Shown here: positions 55,263 to 63,624 of the stretch, in pieces
How positions within the stretch are numbered: position 1 is the first letter of the stretch
Layout of the letters: each line of letters begins with the position of its first letter
Assembly: GCF_022023855.1 (NCBI RefSeq)
Contig: NZ_CP059451.1
Coordinates: forward strand, 248,001 to 312,000
Direction: 5' to 3'
Length of the DNA stretch: 64,000 nucleotides
From: Azospirillum brasilense
GTDB lineage: Bacteria > Pseudomonadota > Alphaproteobacteria > Azospirillales > Azospirillaceae
Program-made: the position numbers and the translations under genes
The notes under the pieces: generated by a model
Database searches by the model: none
Seen by the model: only the letters and a program-made list of their open reading frames with translations
What the model was told of the DNA's origin: nothing

Positions 55263-56762
55263 ATGCACATGTTCAGCGCCGCCGTCACCCGGCGAGCCCT
55301 TCTGATGCTGCTCGCCGCCGCGCTGACGCTGCTGGGAATCGTCGCGATGTCGGGATGGCTGGCCGACAGCACACAGACGTTTTCCAGGTCCGTCGGCCGG
55401 ATAACCGCACTGCGCGTTGCCGCCGGGACGCTCCTCAGCCAGTTGCAGGATGTCGAGATCGGTCAGCGGGGGTATCTCCTCACCGAGGACCGTCACTATC
55501 TCAAGCCCTATGAGGCCGCCAACGCCGCGGTCGACAGCACGATCGTCCGGTTGCGGAACCTCGCCGACGGGGATGCCGACGAGCTGCGCATCGTCGACCG
55601 CCTCGCCGTCCTAGCCGACGCCAAGCGGGAAGAGTTGGCGCAGACCATCACGCTGATGGAGGCCGGGCGCCGGGACGAGGCCCTGGCCGTCGTGCGCACC
55701 GGTCGCGGCATGATGCTGATGGACGATGCCCGCCGCTCGCTCGCCGACCTGATCACCCCCGCAGACGGCCAGCTCGACACCCAGCTCAGCGCATTGATCG
55801 GGCAGGCCAGGACATCGGGCTGGGTGGCCAACCTGGGCGGCCTGTTCATCGTTCTGGTCGTCGGCGGCGCCGTTTGGATCGCGCTCCGCTACACGCGGGA
55901 CCTCATGCGGGCGCAGCACGCGATCCAGGCCCTCAACGACTCCCTGGAACAGCGCGTGTCGGAACGCACGATGGAGCTGCAACGGGCCAACGACGAAATC
56001 CAGCGCTTCGCCTACATCGTCAGCCATGACCTGCGCGCCCCGCTGGTGAACGTGATGGGCTTCACCGGCGAATTCGAGGTGGGGCTGGCCAGCGTGCGCA
56101 CCCATCTCGACCGCCTGCCGTCGGATGGCGATGACGCCGCCGCGTCGGAGGCGCGCCGTGCGGTGGTGGAGGATATGCCGGAAGTCATCGGCTTCATCCG
56201 CGCATCGACGACAAAGATGGACCGGCTGATCAACGCCATCCTCGCCCTGTCGCGCCAGGGCGGGCGGACGCTGAACCCGGAACCCGTCTCCATGCAGGCG
56301 CTGCTGGAAAACGTGGTTGCCAGCCTTCGCCATCAGGCCAGCGAGCAGCGTTGCAGCATCGACATCGAGGAACCCTTGCCGTCCCTGCTGTCGGACCGGC
56401 TCGCGCTGGAGCAGGTGTTCGGAAACCTGCTCGACAACGCGATCAAGTATCTCGATCCGGCGCGGACGGGACGGATCGCCATCCAGGGGCGGGTCGAGGA
56501 GAAGCGCCTGATCTTCGAAGTCGCGGACAATGGGCGCGGAATTGCGCCGCAGGATCACGAACGGATCTTCGAGCTGTTCCGCCGCTCCGGCGTGCAGGAT
56601 CGCCCCGGAGAGGGGATCGGGCTGGCCTATGTGCGGACGCTCATCCGGCGCCTGCAAGGCGAGGTGACCGTCGAATCGGTTCCTGGACAGGGCAGCGTCT
56701 TTCGCATAACCCTTCCCAAAGCCCTCGCCCTGTCTTTGGAGAAGACCGTCCATGACGCGTGA
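55263..56762 (+). CDS. Sensor histidine kinase with CHASE3 domain
   Basis: 499 residues. Membrane helix (LLMLLAAALTLLGIVAMSGWL), a CHASE3 sensor (about 40-180, with SQLQDVEIGQRGYLLTEDRHY), second helix (NLGGLFIVLVVGGAVWIALRY), coiled coil, phospho-acceptor His in FAYIVSHDLRAPLVNVMGF, and an ATPase domain with NLLDNAIKYLDP, NGRGIAPQDHERIFELF and GEGIGLAYV. It is the first gene of a three-gene signalling operon and overlaps the receiver gene by 11 bases. Start taken at ATG 55263; another ATG lies two codons on. Confidence 0.92.
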   Translation: MHMFSAAVTRRALLMLLAAALTLLGIVAMSGWLADSTQTFSRSVGRITALRVAAGTLLSQLQDVEIGQRGYLLTEDRHYLKPYEAANAAVDSTIVRLRNLADGDADELRIVDRLAVLADAKREELAQTITLMEAGRRDEALAVVRTGRGMMLMDDARRSLADLITPADGQLDTQLSALIGQARTSGWVANLGGLFIVLVVGGAVWIALRYTRDLMRAQHAIQALNDSLEQRVSERTMELQRANDEIQRFAYIVSHDLRAPLVNVMGFTGEFEVGLASVRTHLDRLPSDGDDAAASEARRAVVEDMPEVIGFIRASTTKMDRLINAILALSRQGGRTLNPEPVSMQALLENVVASLRHQASEQRCSIDIEEPLPSLLSDRLALEQVFGNLLDNAIKYLDPARTGRIAIQGRVEEKRLIFEVADNGRGIAPQDHERIFELFRRSGVQDRPGEGIGLAYVRTLIRRLQGEVTVESVPGQGSVFRITLPKALALSLEKTVHDA

Positions 56763-57201
56763 CACACAGTCGGCGTGCATCGTCATGATCGAGGACGACG
56801 AGGGCCACGCGCGGCTGATCGAGAAGAACATCCGGCGGTCCGGCGCGACCAACGACATCGTCTCCTTCAGCGACGTCACGAGCGCGCTCGCCTACCTGTT
56901 CGGCCCGGACGGAAGCGGGCAAGCGAGCATGGGGCGGGCGCTTCTCATTCTTCTGGATTTGAACCTTCCAGACATGACGGGGATGGATATCCTGGCAAGG
57001 CTCAAGACCAACCCCTACACAAAACGCTTCCCCGTCGTGGTGCTGACCACGACCGACGACCGGCAGGAAATCCAGCGCTGCTACGATATCGGGGCCAATG
57101 TCTACGTCACCAAGCCGGTGAATTACGAGAGCTTCGCCACCGCGATCCGGAAGTTGGAACTGCTGTTTTCCATCATGCAGATTCCCGAGGCGGTGGCATG
57201 A
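56752..57201 (+). CDS. Single-domain response regulator (Rcp1-like)
   Basis: 149 residues, receiver only. Acidic pocket in VMIEDDEGHARLIEKNI, phospho-acceptor in LILLDLNLPDMTG, Lys in YVTKPVNYE. The long beta4-alpha4 style (VVVLTTTDDRQEIQRCYDIG) is like regulators paired with CHASE3 or phytochrome kinases. It overlaps genes on both sides, so it probably relays phosphate between the two kinases of the operon. Confidence 0.92.
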   Translation: MTRDTQSACIVMIEDDEGHARLIEKNIRRSGATNDIVSFSDVTSALAYLFGPDGSGQASMGRALLILLDLNLPDMTGMDILARLKTNPYTKRFPVVVLTTTDDRQEIQRCYDIGANVYVTKPVNYESFATAIRKLELLFSIMQIPEAVA

Positions 57202-58238
57202 CCGACCCGGCCGTCCGCATCCTCTACATCGACGATGACGTCGCCATGGCGCGGCTGGTGCAACGGAAGCTCGAACGGCGCGGTTACGCCGTCGAATGCG
57301 CACAGGATGGCCAGGAGGGGTTGAGACGGCTGGACCTGGGCGGCATCACGGTGGTCGGGCTGGATCACGAGATGCCGGGGGCGACCGGGCTGGACATCCT
57401 GCCCGCCCTGTTATCGCGCGACGACGCGCCGCCGGTCGTCTACGTCACGGGCGCCGGCGACACGCGGGTGGCCGTCGCGGCGCTGAAGGCCGGCGCGGAC
57501 GATTACGTTCCCAAGGAGGCCGGTGAGGAATTTTTCGATCTGCTGGTGGCGGCCATCGAGCAGGCCCTGGAGAAGGCTCATCTTCGCCGGGAACGGGAAC
57601 GGGCGGATCAGGACGTGCGCGCCGCGCGGGACCGTGCGGAGATGCTGCTGCGGGAGGTCAACCACCGCGTCGCCAACAGCCTGGCCCTGGTCGGTGCCTT
57701 CATCCAGATGCAGAAATCCAGCCTCTCCGACCCCGAAGCCCGGGCCGCGCTGGGGGAGACCCAAGCGCGCATCATCGCGATCTCCGGCATCCACCGCAGC
57801 CTGTACACGTCCGACGACGTGCGCTCCGTCCGCATCGACCTGTATCTGGAAACGCTTCTCGCCGGAATGCACACCGCAATGGCGTCCCGGCGCCCGGACA
57901 GCTTCATCGTCGTCGCCGACGCCATATCGGTGCCGACCGACAAGGCCGTGTCCCTGGCGGTGATTGTGACCGAATTGGTCACGAACGCCTGCAAGTACGC
58001 CTACCCGGACGGCCGAGCCGGAAGCATCCGGGTCCGTGCGAAGGCCGCCGACGGAAATCTGTCGGTGAGCGTGGAGGATGACGGCGTCGGCTTCTCCCGT
58101 GACGACGCTCCGCGGGGAACCGGCCTCGGAACCCGGATCGTCCAGACGATGGCATCCAGCCTGGGTGCGCAGTTGAATTATGACAGGCGGCACGCTGGCA
58201 CATGGGTGACGCTGACGATGCCTTTGCAGCCGCTGTGA
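57198..58238 (+). CDS. Receiver domain fused to a HisKA_2/HWE-type histidine kinase
   Basis: 346 residues. The N-terminal receiver (ILYIDDDVAMARLVQRKLER, Asp in VVGLDHEMPGATG, Lys in DDYVPKEAGEE) is joined by a coiled coil to a cytoplasmic kinase with the acceptor His in LLREVNHRVANSLALVGAFI and an ATPase domain (VTELVTNACKYAYPDG, DDGVGFS, GTGLGTRIV). The input-receiver/output-kinase order means it is itself controlled by phosphorylation. No membrane segment. Confidence 0.9.
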   Translation: MTDPAVRILYIDDDVAMARLVQRKLERRGYAVECAQDGQEGLRRLDLGGITVVGLDHEMPGATGLDILPALLSRDDAPPVVYVTGAGDTRVAVAALKAGADDYVPKEAGEEFFDLLVAAIEQALEKAHLRRERERADQDVRAARDRAEMLLREVNHRVANSLALVGAFIQMQKSSLSDPEARAALGETQARIIAISGIHRSLYTSDDVRSVRIDLYLETLLAGMHTAMASRRPDSFIVVADAISVPTDKAVSLAVIVTELVTNACKYAYPDGRAGSIRVRAKAADGNLSVSVEDDGVGFSRDDAPRGTGLGTRIVQTMASSLGAQLNYDRRHAGTWVTLTMPLQPL

Positions 58239-58429
58239 CGGGTCTTCCGAGAGCAGGCATTGTCACGGCAATGGCGGCGGCCCATCGTTCGTGACGGCAT
58301 CTTCGCTGGAAGTGGGTTCAGAAGTTTGGCCCTGCCATCGTCGACAACTTGCGATCTTGGGGCGTTCTGCAGGCCTGTCCCGTTCCCGCGACAGAGCTCT
58401 TGCTTCATGCCAATTCACACAGCTCAGGA

Positions 58430-59389
58430 TCAGGCCGTCGTCGTCGTGCGAAAGCGCTTCCGGTAGTCAACCGGATTGATGCCGAGATTGCGAACAAACA
58501 CCCGCCTCATGGAACCGGCGTCACCAAACCCACAAATATGAGCCACCCGCTGGAGCGGCGTGGATGAATCGACCAGCATCCGGCGCGCCGCGTCGAGCCG
58601 CGCCGCTTCCACGAAATCGGCCGGAGGGCGGCCGACGTCGCGTTTGAACACCCTGGCAAAATTCCGCGAACTCATGCCGGCCTGGGACGCCAAGGCCTCC
58701 ACGGACAGATCCGCGGAAAGGTTGTCCAGCACATACGCCTGGATCTTCTGGATTCCGGTACGGCTCGACACCTGGGCGGCGAGATGGGCACTGAATTGCG
58801 ACTGCCCTCCAGGCCGCTTCAGGAACATCACCATGTAGCGCGCGACCAGCAGCGCCAGTTCCCGCCCGTGATCCTCCTCCAGCAGGGATAGCGCCAAGTC
58901 GATGCCGGAGGTGACGCCGGCGGCGGTGGAGATGTTGCCGTCGCGAATGAAGATCTGGTCCGAATCGACCGTCAGGGTTGGAAACTCAGCGCGAAGCTTG
59001 TCGGCGCATTCCCAATGGGTGGTGACACGGCGGCCATCAAGCAGGCCGGTGGCCGCCAGCAGGAACACCCCCGTGCAGATCGATCCGTAGCGGCGGACTT
59101 CGGGCGCGCGGCGCCTGAGCCAGTCGATCACCGCCGGATCGATGGCGCTGAACGACGGGTCACCGGCGATCAGCAACGTGTCGATCGGCTGATCGGGGTC
59201 GTGGATCGTTCGATCGGCGAGGAACCGCAGGCTGCCGGTCCCGCAAACCGGCCCCTCCGCGGTGCCCATCACCTGCACCTCGTAGGCCTTCGGATCGCCG
59301 AGACGGCGCGCCGCTTCCCAGAACACCTCCGCCGGACCCACCACATCCAACGCCTGTACCCCGGGAGGGGCGAGAAGCACAATCCGCAT
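58430..59389 (-). CDS. GlxA-family transcriptional regulator (DJ-1/PfpI plus AraC domains)
   Basis: 319 residues. The N-terminal DJ-1/PfpI-like domain (IVLLAPPGVQALDVVGPAEV, SICTGVFLLAATGLLDGRRV TTHW) carries the nucleophile-position Cys but probably only binds ligand. The C-terminal AraC domain has two helix-turn-helix units (VEALASQAGMSSRNFARVFK and VAHICGFGDAGSMRRVF). It follows the nitrile hydratase cluster on the same strand, beyond a hairpin, and could regulate it; this is inferred from position only. Confidence 0.88.
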   Translation of the reverse strand: MRIVLLAPPGVQALDVVGPAEVFWEAARRLGDPKAYEVQVMGTAEGPVCGTGSLRFLADRTIHDPDQPIDTLLIAGDPSFSAIDPAVIDWLRRRAPEVRRYGSICTGVFLLAATGLLDGRRVTTHWECADKLRAEFPTLTVDSDQIFIRDGNISTAAGVTSGIDLALSLLEEDHGRELALLVARYMVMFLKRPGGQSQFSAHLAAQVSSRTGIQKIQAYVLDNLSADLSVEALASQAGMSSRNFARVFKRDVGRPPADFVEAARLDAARRMLVDSSTPLQRVAHICGFGDAGSMRRVFVRNLGINPVDYRKRFRTTTTA

Positions 59390-59407
59390 GAAAGACGCTC
59401 TTCTTGC

Positions 59408-59440
59408 AATCGGGCGGCCAAAGGGCACAGCCGCCCGATT
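59408..59440 (-). terminator. Hairpin between the CbiM-like gene and the GlxA-type gene
   Basis: AATCGGGCGGC and GCCGCCCGATT form a perfect 11-bp stem over an 11-base loop, 20 bases after the CbiM-like stop on the minus strand. No T tract. It probably ends or attenuates the nitrile hydratase transcript. Confidence 0.6.
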
Positions 59441-59459
59441 GTATTTGGCATACCAACTA

Positions 59460-60113
59460 TCAGGCAAGAGCCGGACTGCGGAGCGTGGTGACGCGAAGCA
59501 GCGGATTGCCGGCGTCCAGCCGGCCCAGCACCCGCAGAAGCCCGCAACTGATCGCCGGTTCGCACAGCACGACCGGCAGATAGGCGGCGGCGAAGACCGC
59601 CCAATCCGCGAACGGCGTCGCCCGCTCGCCCAGCATCAGCCAGAAGCCGACCATGGCAACCACGCCGCTGTAATAGACGGCGTCGAAGCGCAGCACCGAC
59701 GACCAGCGGATCGAGGCCAGTCCACCGGATTCCAGCAGGCGCTTTCCACCCATGGCGTGTGCGGCAACCAGCGGCACCATCAGCGACAGCGAATTCACGG
59801 CGAGATGCCCGAGGTCCTGCGGCTCGAACAGAAGGGCCTGCAGCGTCAGGCCAATGCCGAACCCGAACAGGGTCGCGGGAAATCCGAAAATGAAATAGAT
59901 GGCCGAGGCGCCGATGAAGTGCAGTTCCGACGGGCCGACCGGCTGGTGCCAGAACTCCATGAAGACCGAGAAGAAGATGGCCGCCAGGAGTGCCTTGCCC
60001 CATTCGAGAGGCCGGCGCAGGAAGGCCGGAGTGTGCGAGGCGAGAAGGCTGAGCGCGGCCGCGTTGGCGCCGACGATCTTCGCGGCGGACAGCATGCCGG
60101 GTTCAATGTGCAT
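59460..60113 (-). CDS. CbiM-like cobalt ECF transporter permease
   Basis: 217 residues with about six membrane helices. It begins MHIEPGMLSAAKIVGANAAA; CbiM/NikM proteins bind Co or Ni through the N-terminal Met amine and His2, and His2 is present. Another conserved stretch is FHxxG-like ELHFIGASAIYFIFGFPATL with a His. No CbiN, CbiQ or CbiO genes are next to it. Placed last in a cobalt-type nitrile hydratase operon, it should supply cobalt, the role played by NhlF in Rhodococcus. Confidence 0.82.
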   Translation of the reverse strand: MHIEPGMLSAAKIVGANAAALSLLASHTPAFLRRPLEWGKALLAAIFFSVFMEFWHQPVGPSELHFIGASAIYFIFGFPATLFGFGIGLTLQALLFEPQDLGHLAVNSLSLMVPLVAAHAMGGKRLLESGGLASIRWSSVLRFDAVYYSGVVAMVGFWLMLGERATPFADWAVFAAAYLPVVLCEPAISCGLLRVLGRLDAGNPLLRVTTLRSPALA

Positions 60114-60142
60114 GGTCGTCTCCCGATGTTCGGATGGTGGTA

Positions 60143-60499
60143 TCAGGCCGACCGGGTGTCGGCGGTCGCGGTGGCCGTGACAAGGCGGGCCGACAATTCG
60201 TCGGGCGTCGCGAGGCCGGATTGAAGGATCGTCGCCTCCAGGGCGCTCAACCACTGTTCGTAGTAGTTCCAGGAGGGGCCGTCGGAAGACTGTGTCCTCT
60301 CCCAGTCGCCGATGGCGGCGATCAGGTTCTGGCGGAAATCCTCCCATTCGAAATGGCCCTCCCGGGCCAGCGCGAGCGCCACCCCGAAGGCCGACCGCTC
60401 CCACTCCTCCGCGAAGCAGAGGGTGCCGTTGGCGCGGGGCGGGGAATCCTCGGCCCCGGCCATGCTGGTCAGGGCGAAATGTTCGAAGCGGGTCAGCAT
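60143..60499 (-). CDS. Nitrile hydratase accessory (activator) protein
   Basis: 118 residues. It resembles the N-terminal half of nitrile hydratase beta subunits (TLCFAEEWERSAFGVALALA, GHFEWEDFRQNLI, YYEQWLSALEATIL), as known for the small activators that swap with the beta subunit to load cobalt into the alpha subunit. It lies 40 bases after the alpha subunit gene in the same direction. Confidence 0.87.
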   Translation of the reverse strand: MLTRFEHFALTSMAGAEDSPPRANGTLCFAEEWERSAFGVALALAREGHFEWEDFRQNLIAAIGDWERTQSSDGPSWNYYEQWLSALEATILQSGLATPDELSARLVTATATADTRSA

Positions 60500-60539
60500 G
60501 CCCGTTCCTCCTGACGATGTTGAGGACCCGGTTCGGGGT

Positions 60540-61160
60540 TCAGGCGGACGCCGCCACCGCCACGCCCATCATGGCTTCCGGCGTGACCAGAGCGGCGAGT
60601 TGGTTCTCGCTCATGCCCTCGGTCCCGGCGGGGCGCTCGGGAATGACGAACCAGCGGATCTGCGCGCTGCTGTCCCAGACCTTGACCTCGGTGCTTTCGG
60701 GCACGGTGAGCCCGAACTCCTTCAGCACGGCGCGCGGCTCGCGGGCGGCGCGGCTGCGGAAGGTCGGGTCCTTGTACCAGTAGGGCGGCAGCCCCAGCAC
60801 CGGCCAGGGATAGCAGGAGCAGAGCGTGCAGATGACCAGGTTGTGGACGCCCTCGCCGTTCGCCACGGCGCGCATGTGCTCGCCCTCGGCCCCGGCCATG
60901 CCTTCCGGCAGATCCGTCAATTCGGCGATGGCGGCCGGCGCATCCGCGACCAGCCGTTGCTTGAAGGCCGGATCGACCCAGGCGCGGGCGACGATCCTGG
61001 CGCCGTTGAACGGACCCATCTTAGTTTCGAACACGTTCAGCACCGTGTCCACGGTCTTGCTGGTGATGACGCCCTTTTCGATGAGCAGCGCCTCAAGGGC
61101 GCGGACGCGCGCGGCGCTCCGGGCCTCGCGGTCGTCGGGATGATGGAAACGATCGGTCAT
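60540..61160 (-). CDS. nthA: Nitrile hydratase alpha subunit, cobalt type
   Basis: 206 residues. The metal site is CTLCSCYPW at Cys111, Cys114 and Cys116. The Thr after the first Cys and the Tyr after the last indicate the cobalt rather than the iron form (CSLCSCT). In active enzymes two of the cysteines are oxidised to sulfinic and sulfenic acids. The enzyme hydrates nitriles to amides. The order beta, alpha, activator matches cobalt-type operons; no amidase gene is in the window. Confidence 0.94.
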   Translation of the reverse strand: MTDRFHHPDDREARSAARVRALEALLIEKGVITSKTVDTVLNVFETKMGPFNGARIVARAWVDPAFKQRLVADAPAAIAELTDLPEGMAGAEGEHMRAVANGEGVHNLVICTLCSCYPWPVLGLPPYWYKDPTFRSRAAREPRAVLKEFGLTVPESTEVKVWDSSAQIRWFVIPERPAGTEGMSENQLAALVTPEAMMGVAVAASA

Positions 61161-61176
61161 TCGCGATGGCTCCGGT

Positions 61177-61899
61177 TCAGGCGGTGGGCTTGGTGACGTA
61201 GGCGGCGTAGAGGTCGGCGTAGAGCGTGACGTTCGGCTCCGTGTTGCCGGGCCACAGGTCCTTGGCCTCGAAACGCACGCAATAAACCGGCATCGGCGCG
61301 CCGACGCCGTCCGTCCCGGTGTCGGTCAGATAGCCGTAGGCACCTGGGTAGACCGTCTCGACCACGCCACTGTGGTTGCGCAGGAAACCGGGAAGGCGGG
61401 TGTGCTCAAGCGTCGGCACGTTCCTGACCGTCACCGTGTCGCCTTCTTGGAAGTCGGGCAGGATCGCGACGTCACGCTTCGGGGAATCCCCTTCCGCCAG
61501 ATAGCGTTCGACGCGCCGGTCGATCTCCGGCGCGCCGCCTTGCGGCAGAGGCTTCTCCGGATCGGCGAGATACTCGGCCGTGCGCGCGTCCAACTCCTCC
61601 TCCGTGATGTAGCCGTTCTCGATGAAATAGCCACTGATGCCGCCCAGCCATTTCTCGTAATAGCGGTATTTGAAGTAGTCGAAGGGATTGAGCCCTTCGG
61701 CCCCGGTGCGCAGGTGGGCCCAGGTCCAGACGGTGTGAAAGGCGCTCGGCGTGGCGGGAAGCGGCAGTTGCGGGCTGAGCGCCATCATCGCCGTGTGAAT
61801 GCCGAAGATGCGCTTCTCCCATTCCTCAACGAAGACGCGCGTTTCGACGGTGATGGGGCCGAGACCTTCCAGGCCCCCGAGGTAATGTTGCAGCTTCAT
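61177..61899 (-). CDS. nthB: Nitrile hydratase beta subunit
   Basis: 240 residues. It starts MKLQHYLGGLEGLGPITVET, then FVEEWEKRIFGIHTAMMAL and YYEKWLGGISGYFIENGYIT. The C-terminal SH3-like barrel includes EGDTVTVRNVPTLEHTRLPG and YCVRFEAKDLWP. The subunit completes the active site and contacts the alpha metal centre. The gene precedes nthA by 16 bases. Confidence 0.94.
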   Translation of the reverse strand: MKLQHYLGGLEGLGPITVETRVFVEEWEKRIFGIHTAMMALSPQLPLPATPSAFHTVWTWAHLRTGAEGLNPFDYFKYRYYEKWLGGISGYFIENGYITEEELDARTAEYLADPEKPLPQGGAPEIDRRVERYLAEGDSPKRDVAILPDFQEGDTVTVRNVPTLEHTRLPGFLRNHSGVVETVYPGAYGYLTDTGTDGVGAPMPVYCVRFEAKDLWPGNTEPNVTLYADLYAAYVTKPTA

Positions 61900-61936
61900 T
61901 GGATGCTTCCTGAAATCGGGAACGGAATCAGAAGCG

Positions 61937-62911
61937 TCAGAGGGCGGGAACGTCCGCCCGGACGGCGCAGCCGCGAAGTCCCTCCAGCAGCGTTTCGGCA
62001 TCGAGGTCGCGGCCGATGAAGACAAGCTGGTTCAGCCGTTCCTCGCCGGGTTTCCAAGGCCGGCCCGGCCGCCCGTCCAGCGTCATGTGGACGCCGTGAA
62101 AGACGAAGCGGCGGCCCTGGCCGTCGAGATCCAGCACGCCCTTGGCGCGCAGCAGGTCACGCCCCTTGTCCTGGATAAGCTGGTTGAGCCAGCGGTCGAC
62201 GGCCGCCGGGTCAAGCCGTCCGGGCTCGCGAAAGGCCACGCAGCCGATGCCGGCGTCGTGTTCGTGCTCATGCTCATCCAGGATATCGGGGTCGAGGCGC
62301 AGGATGTTCTGCAGGTCGAAGGCGCCGATGCCGAGGATCTCCGAGAGCGGCAGGGCGCACTCCTCGGTGCGGTGGATGCGCGCCAGCGGGTTGAGCCGGC
62401 GGATCTCGCGTTCCACGGCGTCGAGCGCCGCGGCGGGTTCCAGGTCGATCTTGTTCAGCAGGATAACGTCCGCGAAGGCAACCTGTTCGCGCGCTTCGTC
62501 ATGACCGAGTTGCAGGGGAAGGTGGCGGGCATCGGCCACGGTGATGATGGCGTCCAGTACAAAGCGGCCACGCAGCCCTTCGTCCAGCACGAAGGATTGA
62601 ATGACGGGAGCCGGGTCGGCAAGGCCGCTCGTTTCGATCACCACCCGGTCGAATCCGCGTTCGCCTTCGGCCAGCTTCACCAACGCCTCGATCAGGTCAC
62701 CGCGGACGATGCAGCAGACGCACCCGTTGTTGAGTTCGACGATCGTCTCGTCCGTCGCCGTCACGAGCAGCCCGTCGATGCCAAGTTCCCCATATTCGTT
62801 GACGATGACGGCGGTCCGCCCGCCACCGCACTCCGCCAGGATGCGGTTGAGCAGGGTCGTCTTGCCGGCCCCGAGAAATCCGGTCAACACGGTCACCGGA
62901 ATCGGTCGCAT
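61937..62911 (-). CDS. CobW/COG0523 GTPase, probable nitrile hydratase metallochaperone
   Basis: 324 residues from ATG 62911 (GGAG eight bases upstream). GTPase motifs: Walker A LTGFLGAGKTTLLNRIL, the metal-binding CxCC in ELNNGCVCCIVRGDL, VIETSGLADPAPVI, and LNKIDLEP; the C-terminal CobW domain follows a His/Glu-rich stretch (LDEHEHEHDAG). These GTPases insert metal into partner enzymes; P47K-type members are standard in nitrile hydratase operons. It is the first gene of the cluster, nearest the promoter region. Confidence 0.9.
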   Translation of the reverse strand: MRPIPVTVLTGFLGAGKTTLLNRILAECGGGRTAVIVNEYGELGIDGLLVTATDETIVELNNGCVCCIVRGDLIEALVKLAEGERGFDRVVIETSGLADPAPVIQSFVLDEGLRGRFVLDAIITVADARHLPLQLGHDEAREQVAFADVILLNKIDLEPAAALDAVEREIRRLNPLARIHRTEECALPLSEILGIGAFDLQNILRLDPDILDEHEHEHDAGIGCVAFREPGRLDPAAVDRWLNQLIQDKGRDLLRAKGVLDLDGQGRRFVFHGVHMTLDGRPGRPWKPGEERLNQLVFIGRDLDAETLLEGLRGCAVRADVPAL

Positions 62912-63333
62912 GGCGATGCTCCGTTGCTTCAGGTTGCAAAGGGCAGCCTTCACCTGCGGAGATGGCCGAAAAGATCCGGACGTTCCGCTTCAGCGCTGCT
63001 GTGGTATACATTGCACCGCATACCATTCGCTGACTCAACAAGCGGCAGAGGGCAATTCCGGACAAAGCGCCTATCAGAATCGGCCAACCGCTTTGTGTGG
63101 ATCGACATGGGGATACGGACTCTGACGCGGTTCGGGAGTCCTGGCACCGCATGGCGGCGTGGTGCGGGAATGGGGGATTGGCGACGGCTTGGGGTTCGGT
63201 GCGGAAGCCGGGCGCTGTTGATGCTCGCGCTAAGAACCGCTGGCCGCGACGGAGGGAGTATGCCGTCTTGAGAGCGATCGGCGAGCAGACCGCCGACGCG
63301 CCGAAAAGCGGCGTTCTCAAGGGGGCTGAATTC
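62912..63333. other. Region upstream of the nitrile hydratase cluster
   Basis: No convincing gene is present. The segment near 63002 is AT-richer and holds the dyad listed separately. The part from about 63140 onward is GC-rich and uninformative, bordering the transposase remnant, and may contain the rest of that decayed element. Confidence 0.45.
63002..63025. promoter_or_regulatory. Inverted repeat TGGTAT-N12-ATACCA before the nitrile hydratase cluster
   Basis: A perfect 6-bp inverted repeat 91 bases upstream of the CobW-like gene. GntR/FCD regulators often bind sites with GGTATACC-like arms, and the C-terminal part of such a regulator is encoded nearby at 63625. A related 12-base near-palindrome, TTGGCATACCAA, lies at 59445-59456 before the GlxA-type gene. 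Confidence 0.45.
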
Positions 63334-63540
63334 TCAGTTTTGGTTGCAAAGTCGCAAATACGCTGGGAGAGCGGCGCTATACGGGCTCAGTTCGCCCCAA
63401 AGCCAGATCAAGTGTCGGAAAGTCTTGGCGAGGTTGGCGATGCCGCTCGTCACCGTCGCGCGACCGAGGCCGATGGCACGGATGAACGACAGCCGGTCGC
63501 GCACCTGATACCAGCCTTGGCGACGGCGGCGGTGGCGGAC
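63334..63540 (-). pseudogene. IS5-type transposase remnant with internal deletion
   Basis: Minus-strand frame reading GWYQVRDRLSFIRAIGLG, which resembles the N-terminal YQxRDRLSFMRFLGL block of IS5-family transposases. It runs directly into RATVTSGIANLAKTFRHLIW, which resembles the extreme C-terminus of the same family. The catalytic middle is missing. The frame ends at 63334; its 5' end is not defined. Confidence 0.5.
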
Positions 63541-63624
63541 CTGGGTTGGTTCCCGTTTCCCGAATACACTCAGCCCGGCTTTTTCGCAGCAACGCCCGGC
63601 AAATATGCTCAGAAAACGACGCCG

